Source: Acholeplasma sp.
GTDB taxonomy: Bacteria > Bacillota_I > Bacilli_A > Acholeplasmatales > Acholeplasmataceae
DNA: 9,227 nt
Direction of reading: 5' to 3'
Assembly: GCA_012837395.1 (NCBI GenBank)
Contig: DURF01000115.1
Location: 1 to 9,227, forward strand
Both the position numbers and the translations under genes were made by a program. Shown in pieces: positions 6,166 to 9,227 of the stretch; the first letter of the stretch is position 1; every line of letters starts with the position of its first letter. Below the pieces are notes generated by a model. That model was given only the letters and a program-made list of their open reading frames with translations, was not told the origin of the DNA and searched no databases.

Positions 6166-6723
6166 TTAATTTAATTTTTCTTCTGTTTCAATTACTGCAT
6201 AATCTCCATCATGTCTTTTATATAAAACATTAGTTCTTTTTGTATTTACATCTAAATAGACAAAGAAATCATGATCTGATAATTCCATTTGCATAATTGC
6301 TTCTTCTTTAGTCATTGGAGCAAGTTCAATTTTCTTATTTTTTACTAAAGTGGTTGCTTTCATTTCTTTTTCTAAAGCTAGTGCATCAAACTCAGTACTA
6401 AACACTTCTTTAATTCCAGTTTTTTCTAAGTGTGATCTTAACTTATCACGGTTTTTCTTAATTTGTGCTACTAATTTATCAATTGATAAATCAATGGCCG
6501 CATACATATCAGGCTCTTGAACTTCTGCTCTAATATGTTGCTTGCCTGCAAAAACAGTTACTTCTACTTTATGATGATCTGGATATACTTTAGTTACAAC
6601 ACGTATTTTACTTATTGTATCTTCACCAAAAAGTTTTATTACTTTTTGCAATTTATCCTCAGCATATTTTTTTATTGCTTCGGTTGGAACAAAATTATTT
6701 TTACCAATTACTTCAATCATCAT
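6166..6723 (-). CDS. hpf: Ribosome hibernation promoting factor, long form
   Basis: Long HPF (185 aa) binds the 30S decoding region and joins two 70S ribosomes into inactive 100S dimers in stationary phase or stress. The N-terminal S30AE/YfiA-like domain covers about 1-100 (IEVIGKNN start; basic helix with KKNRDKLRSH). A linker follows, then the C-terminal dimerisation domain at about 130-182 with PMTKEEAIMQMELSDHDFFVYLDV and NVLYKRHDGDYAVIE. Two ATGs are adjacent; the first (6723) is 8 nt from AAAGGAGG and is chosen. The start overlaps the end of the upstream zinc-finger ORF by 11 nt, so translation is probably coupled. A 21-bp palindrome about 40 bp upstream of the start may be a regulatory site. 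In Bacillota hpf often follows comFC, which the upstream ORF seems to represent. Confidence 0.95.
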   Translation of the reverse strand: MMIEVIGKNNFVPTEAIKKYAEDKLQKVIKLFGEDTISKIRVVTKVYPDHHKVEVTVFAGKQHIRAEVQEPDMYAAIDLSIDKLVAQIKKNRDKLRSHLEKTGIKEVFSTEFDALALEKEMKATTLVKNKKIELAPMTKEEAIMQMELSDHDFFVYLDVNTKRTNVLYKRHDGDYAVIETEEKLN

Positions 6724-7090
6724 TATTATTTCCTCCTTTGAGTTGATTTTTTAAAGTAATAATAAATATGTCAGACATATTTAGTAAATTAAGTTTACTA
6801 TAAACATCATCATCAATGGTATCAAAATACATTATTATTTTGTCTTTAAAGTTTTTTAAATAATAAATATAATAAGGTTTTAAAAAACTTGCCATCGCAT
6901 CACTACTTTTATAATCATCAAATAGTGTGTTTATATATAGTAAATAGTTATTTGTTGGAACAACATCAAAACTTTGAATGAAAATATATTTAGAAAAGCA
7001 TAGATCACATATATTATGTTTACTCAGTTTAAATATATTTTTATAGTTAATAACTTTGTTTATTAATTTTTTGCACTCTGCACAATACAT
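6713..7090 (-). CDS. Small zinc-finger protein, probable shortened ComFC-like protein
   Basis: The 125-aa product starts with a four-Cys pattern, C3-x2-C6 and C28-x2-C31, like the zinc finger at the N-terminus of ComFC (a phosphoribosyltransferase-fold competence protein usually of about 200-240 aa). A later segment, YINTLFDDYKSSDAMASFL (52-70), could match the ComFC Tyr-rich and YKFRGD-like region. IIMYF..IDDDVY (85-97) followed by IFIITLKNQ (108-116) could match the C-terminal VDDIYTTGAT strand-loop and final strand. The central catalytic part and the PRPP-loop TTGAT are absent. Position directly before hpf, as for comFC in many Bacillota, supports the idea. AGGTGATATAA precedes the ATG. 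The gene overlaps hpf by 11 nt and follows the EF-G-like gene by 29 nt. It could instead be an unrelated zinc-ribbon protein; that it is a real gene is more certain than the ComFC origin. Confidence 0.55.
   Translation of the reverse strand: MYCAECKKLINKVINYKNIFKLSKHNICDLCFSKYIFIQSFDVVPTNNYLLYINTLFDDYKSSDAMASFLKPYYIYYLKNFKDKIIMYFDTIDDDVYSKLNLLNMSDIFIITLKNQLKGGNNNDD
6763..6783. repeat. Perfect 21-bp odd palindrome upstream of hpf
   Basis: TAAATATGTC (6763-6772) and GACATATTTA (6774-6783) are perfect inverted copies around one central base. The site lies inside the 3' part of the ComFC-like ORF, 40 bp before the hpf start. It looks like a dimer operator or an mRNA hairpin; it is not followed by a T run on either strand, so it is not a standard terminator. 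Confidence 0.75.
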
Positions 7091-7098
7091 TTATATCA

Positions 7099-7114
7099 CC
7101 TATTATATAATAGG
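7099..7114. repeat. Perfect 16-bp palindrome between the EF-G-like and ComFC-like genes
   Basis: CCTATTATATAATAGG reads the same on both strands. On the minus strand its 3' arm supplies the AGG of the AGGTGAT ribosome binding site of the ComFC-like gene, so a hairpin would hide that site. It also contains TATAAT on both strands, and could instead be a promoter or operator. Confidence 0.7.
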
Positions 7115-7119
7115 AGATT

Positions 7120-9177
7120 TTAGTCGTTTTTACTTTCTTTAATTATTTTATCAATTAAATGAGCAGGAACTTCATCGTATCTTATAAATTCTCTTGTAAA
7201 TACACCACTACCTTGTGTCATCGCTTTTAAGTCAATTACATATTTTGTAACTTCAACTTCTGGAACTTCCGCGGTTATTAATTGATAACCTTCTTCTTGA
7301 TCCATTCCTAAAATACGTCCACGACGTTTATTTAAATCGCCCATTATATCACCAACATATTCATCCTTAATTCTTACAGCAATTTTTAAGATTGGTTCAA
7401 GAATGGTTGCTTGTGCATTTGGAACAGCGTTTCTAAATGCTAATGAAGCAGCTAGTTTAAATGAAATCTCATTTGAATCAACATCGTGATATGATCCATC
7501 AAAAAGAGTTGCTCTAACGTTTATAACTGGATAACCTGCTAAAGGTCCTCTATCAAAGGTTTCTAGTAATCCTTTTTCAACTGCTGGGAAGTATCCTTTT
7601 GGAACTGCTCCACCAACAACTTCAGATTCAAATTCAAAACCTTCTTCATTAGGTTCAAACCTAATAAAGACATGTCCGTATTGACCTGCTCCACCTGATT
7701 GTTTACGGTGTTTTCCTTCACCAATTGCTTGTTTTTTAATAGTTTCTCGGTAACTTATTTTTTGATCTATAAGATTAACATCTACTTTATATAAGTTTTT
7801 AAGTTTTTCGATAATATAATTTAAGTGGCTCATACCTTGTCCACCTAATAACAATTGAGAAGTTTCTCTATTTCTCTTAATTTCAAAAGTTGGATCTTCA
7901 AGTGCAATTCTTTGTAGTGCGGTTGATATCTTATCTTCGTCTGCGCGGTTTTTTGGTTCAACAGCAATATAAATTACTGGCGAGACATGAGGTACTGGAT
8001 TAAATTTAATTGGTGATTTTGGATCAGCGAGTGAATCACCTGTATTAAAATCTAATTTAGTTACAGCACAAATATCACCTGCGTTAAAGACGCTTTGGTC
8101 TATTTCTTCTTTACCTCGCATTGTCATTATACTGCTAACTCGTTTAGTATCATTAGTAGATGTATTTATAATATCAACACCTGATTTTAAAGTTCCTGAA
8201 TTAATTTTAACAAAGTTAATTGTTCCTAAAAATGGATCAACTATTGTTTTGAATATATAACCTGAAAATGGTTCATCATTAATTGTTCTTCTATCTTCAA
8301 TTAAATTCTTTTTAATATTAATTCCTTTTAGCGGTTCTAATTCGTTTGGTGCAGGTAGGTAATCAACTAACATATCTAGCATTGTACTAATACCAACATT
8401 TTTAGTTGCACTACCAACTAAGACTGGTGTTAATTCACCATTCATAATTCCAACTCTTAAACCTTTTTTAATTTTTTCTTCTGGTAGTGTTCCTGTTTCA
8501 AAATATAAATCTAGTAATTCTTCACTAGTTTCTGCAACACCTTCCATTACTTTTTCTCTAAGTTCAGCAGCTTTTGGTTTATTATCATCCCAAACTTCGC
8601 CATCTTTACCAATAACACCTTCATAAATTCTAGCTTTATTTTCAACAACGTTAATAAATCCATCAAACTTTTCATCTTTTCCAACTGGCCATGTTAATGG
8701 AACAGCTCTTTTACCTAATTTTTCTCTTATGTCTTCTAAAACTCTATTAAAGTCAATGTTAGGTAAATCCATTTTATTAACAAAAAGAATTGCTGGAATA
8801 TGTCTTTTTCTTATTTCCTTCCAAACTCTTTCAGTTCCAACTTCAACCCCTTTAGTAGCATCAATTACGATAACTGCTCCTTTTACTACTTCAAGAGCTT
8901 GATTTAAGTCACCAACAAATTCATCTCCGCCTGGTAGGTCTAAAATATTTAGCTTGTGTTCTTTCCATTCTATTGGAATTAATGTCATAGAATAGCTACT
9001 ACCTTTATTTTTTTCTTCAACTGTAAAGTCTGAAACAGTATTCTTTTTTTCTATTTCCCCCTTAACCCTTGTTGTACCTGATGCGAATAGTATTGATTCA
9101 GTTAAACTAGTTTTACCAGTTCCAAGGTGACCAATAACCGCAATGTTACGTATTTTGTCTGTCGTGTAATCCTTCAT
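7120..9177 (-). CDS. Elongation factor G-like translation GTPase (EF-G paralogue)
   Basis: All EF-G domains are present in 685 aa. The G domain has G1 GHLGTGKTS (16-24), G4 NKMD (134-137) and G5 GSA (255-257). Domain II is at about 300-390, III at about 395-470, IV at about 475-595 (RKQSGGAGQYGHV, SYHDVDSNE) and V at about 597-675 (GDIMGDLNKRRGRI). G1 lacks the canonical DAGKTT form. Switch II reads DLPGGDEF instead of DTPGHVDF, so the catalytic His is Gly84. Switch I has KGSSYS where RGITIT is usual, with S61 able to replace the Mg-binding Thr. The layout resembles the EF-G-like family of Thermus EF-G-2, not the main FusA; a main fusA should exist elsewhere. AGGAGG lies 5 nt before the ATG. 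It leads an operon with the ComFC-like gene and hpf, which suggests a ribosome-related role; the exact function is unknown. Confidence 0.88.
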   Translation of the reverse strand: MKDYTTDKIRNIAVIGHLGTGKTSLTESILFASGTTRVKGEIEKKNTVSDFTVEEKNKGSSYSMTLIPIEWKEHKLNILDLPGGDEFVGDLNQALEVVKGAVIVIDATKGVEVGTERVWKEIRKRHIPAILFVNKMDLPNIDFNRVLEDIREKLGKRAVPLTWPVGKDEKFDGFINVVENKARIYEGVIGKDGEVWDDNKPKAAELREKVMEGVAETSEELLDLYFETGTLPEEKIKKGLRVGIMNGELTPVLVGSATKNVGISTMLDMLVDYLPAPNELEPLKGINIKKNLIEDRRTINDEPFSGYIFKTIVDPFLGTINFVKINSGTLKSGVDIINTSTNDTKRVSSIMTMRGKEEIDQSVFNAGDICAVTKLDFNTGDSLADPKSPIKFNPVPHVSPVIYIAVEPKNRADEDKISTALQRIALEDPTFEIKRNRETSQLLLGGQGMSHLNYIIEKLKNLYKVDVNLIDQKISYRETIKKQAIGEGKHRKQSGGAGQYGHVFIRFEPNEEGFEFESEVVGGAVPKGYFPAVEKGLLETFDRGPLAGYPVINVRATLFDGSYHDVDSNEISFKLAASLAFRNAVPNAQATILEPILKIAVRIKDEYVGDIMGDLNKRRGRILGMDQEEGYQLITAEVPEVEVTKYVIDLKAMTQGSGVFTREFIRYDEVPAHLIDKIIKESKND

Positions 9178-9204
9178 AACGCCCTCCTGTAATCGTTTTC
9201 ATTT

Positions 9205-9224
9205 ATTATACATTAATTATAACA
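9205..9224 (-). promoter_or_regulatory. Probable promoter of the EF-G-like operon
   Basis: On the minus strand TGTTATAAT (9224-9216) is a perfect extended -10, and a second TATAAT lies at 9210-9205. The -35 region is outside the window. The first gives a leader of about 30 nt. The bases around it (TATGTTATAATT) equal those of the rqcH promoter. Confidence 0.5.
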
Positions 9225-9227
9225 TAT

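Noticed and set aside
6517..6741. Plus-strand ORF of 74 aa opposite hpf, Phe/Tyr-rich
   Set aside because: Hydrophobic only because it is antisense to AT-rich hpf; convergent to the promoterless 3' region of the operon.
1..9227. UGA read as tryptophan (Mycoplasma code)
   Set aside because: uvrC and gmk end at TGA exactly at gene junctions, Trp is TGG, and no in-frame TGA is seen in long genes.

Overview
The window comes from a very AT-rich, low-GC Gram-positive type bacterium. UvrC and Gmk both end at TGA and tryptophan is written TGG, so UGA is a true stop here. This excludes the Mycoplasma/Spiroplasma code and fits an Acholeplasma/Izemoplasma/Haloplasma-like Mollicute or another AT-rich Bacillota. 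Strong AGGAGG-type ribosome binding sites, short intergenic spaces and Bacillota gene order (gmk-rpoZ beside rqcH; a comFC-position gene before hpf) agree with that. The exact lineage is inference.

Layout. 1-295: the last 48 codons of an IS200/IS605-family TnpB enter from the left, followed by a strongly structured right-end region (about 131-241) that holds a 19-bp copy of the 3' end of the next gene. 296-2871 (minus): uvrC and, overlapping it by 4 nt, a KapD/ERI-1-like DEDDh exonuclease with an extra N-terminal domain. 2928-3766 (minus): gmk-rpoZ, closed by a terminator that overlaps the rpoZ stop. 3877-6101 (plus): rqcH, divergent from gmk, then sodA. 6119-6158: a bidirectional terminator between convergent sodA and hpf. 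6166-9177 (minus): an EF-G-like GTPase, a short zinc-finger ORF that looks like an internally shortened ComFC, and long-form hpf.

The main themes are nucleotide and RNA housekeeping (guanylate kinase, RNA polymerase omega), nucleic-acid cleavage and repair (UvrC, exonuclease), oxidative defence (Mn-type SodA) and ribosome-state control (RqcH, HPF, EF-G-like protein).

Most of the window is conserved core. Points worth a second look are: (1) the TnpB right end with nested pairing and a 19-nt match to the exonuclease terminus; (2) a UvrC that has lost the whole Cys cluster; (3) an EF-G paralogue with glycine in place of the catalytic switch II histidine; (4) a shrunken ComFC-like protein lacking the phosphoribosyltransferase core; (5) two perfect palindromes at the ribosome binding sites or upstream regions of the comFC-like and hpf genes. 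I see no clear undescribed multigene system.
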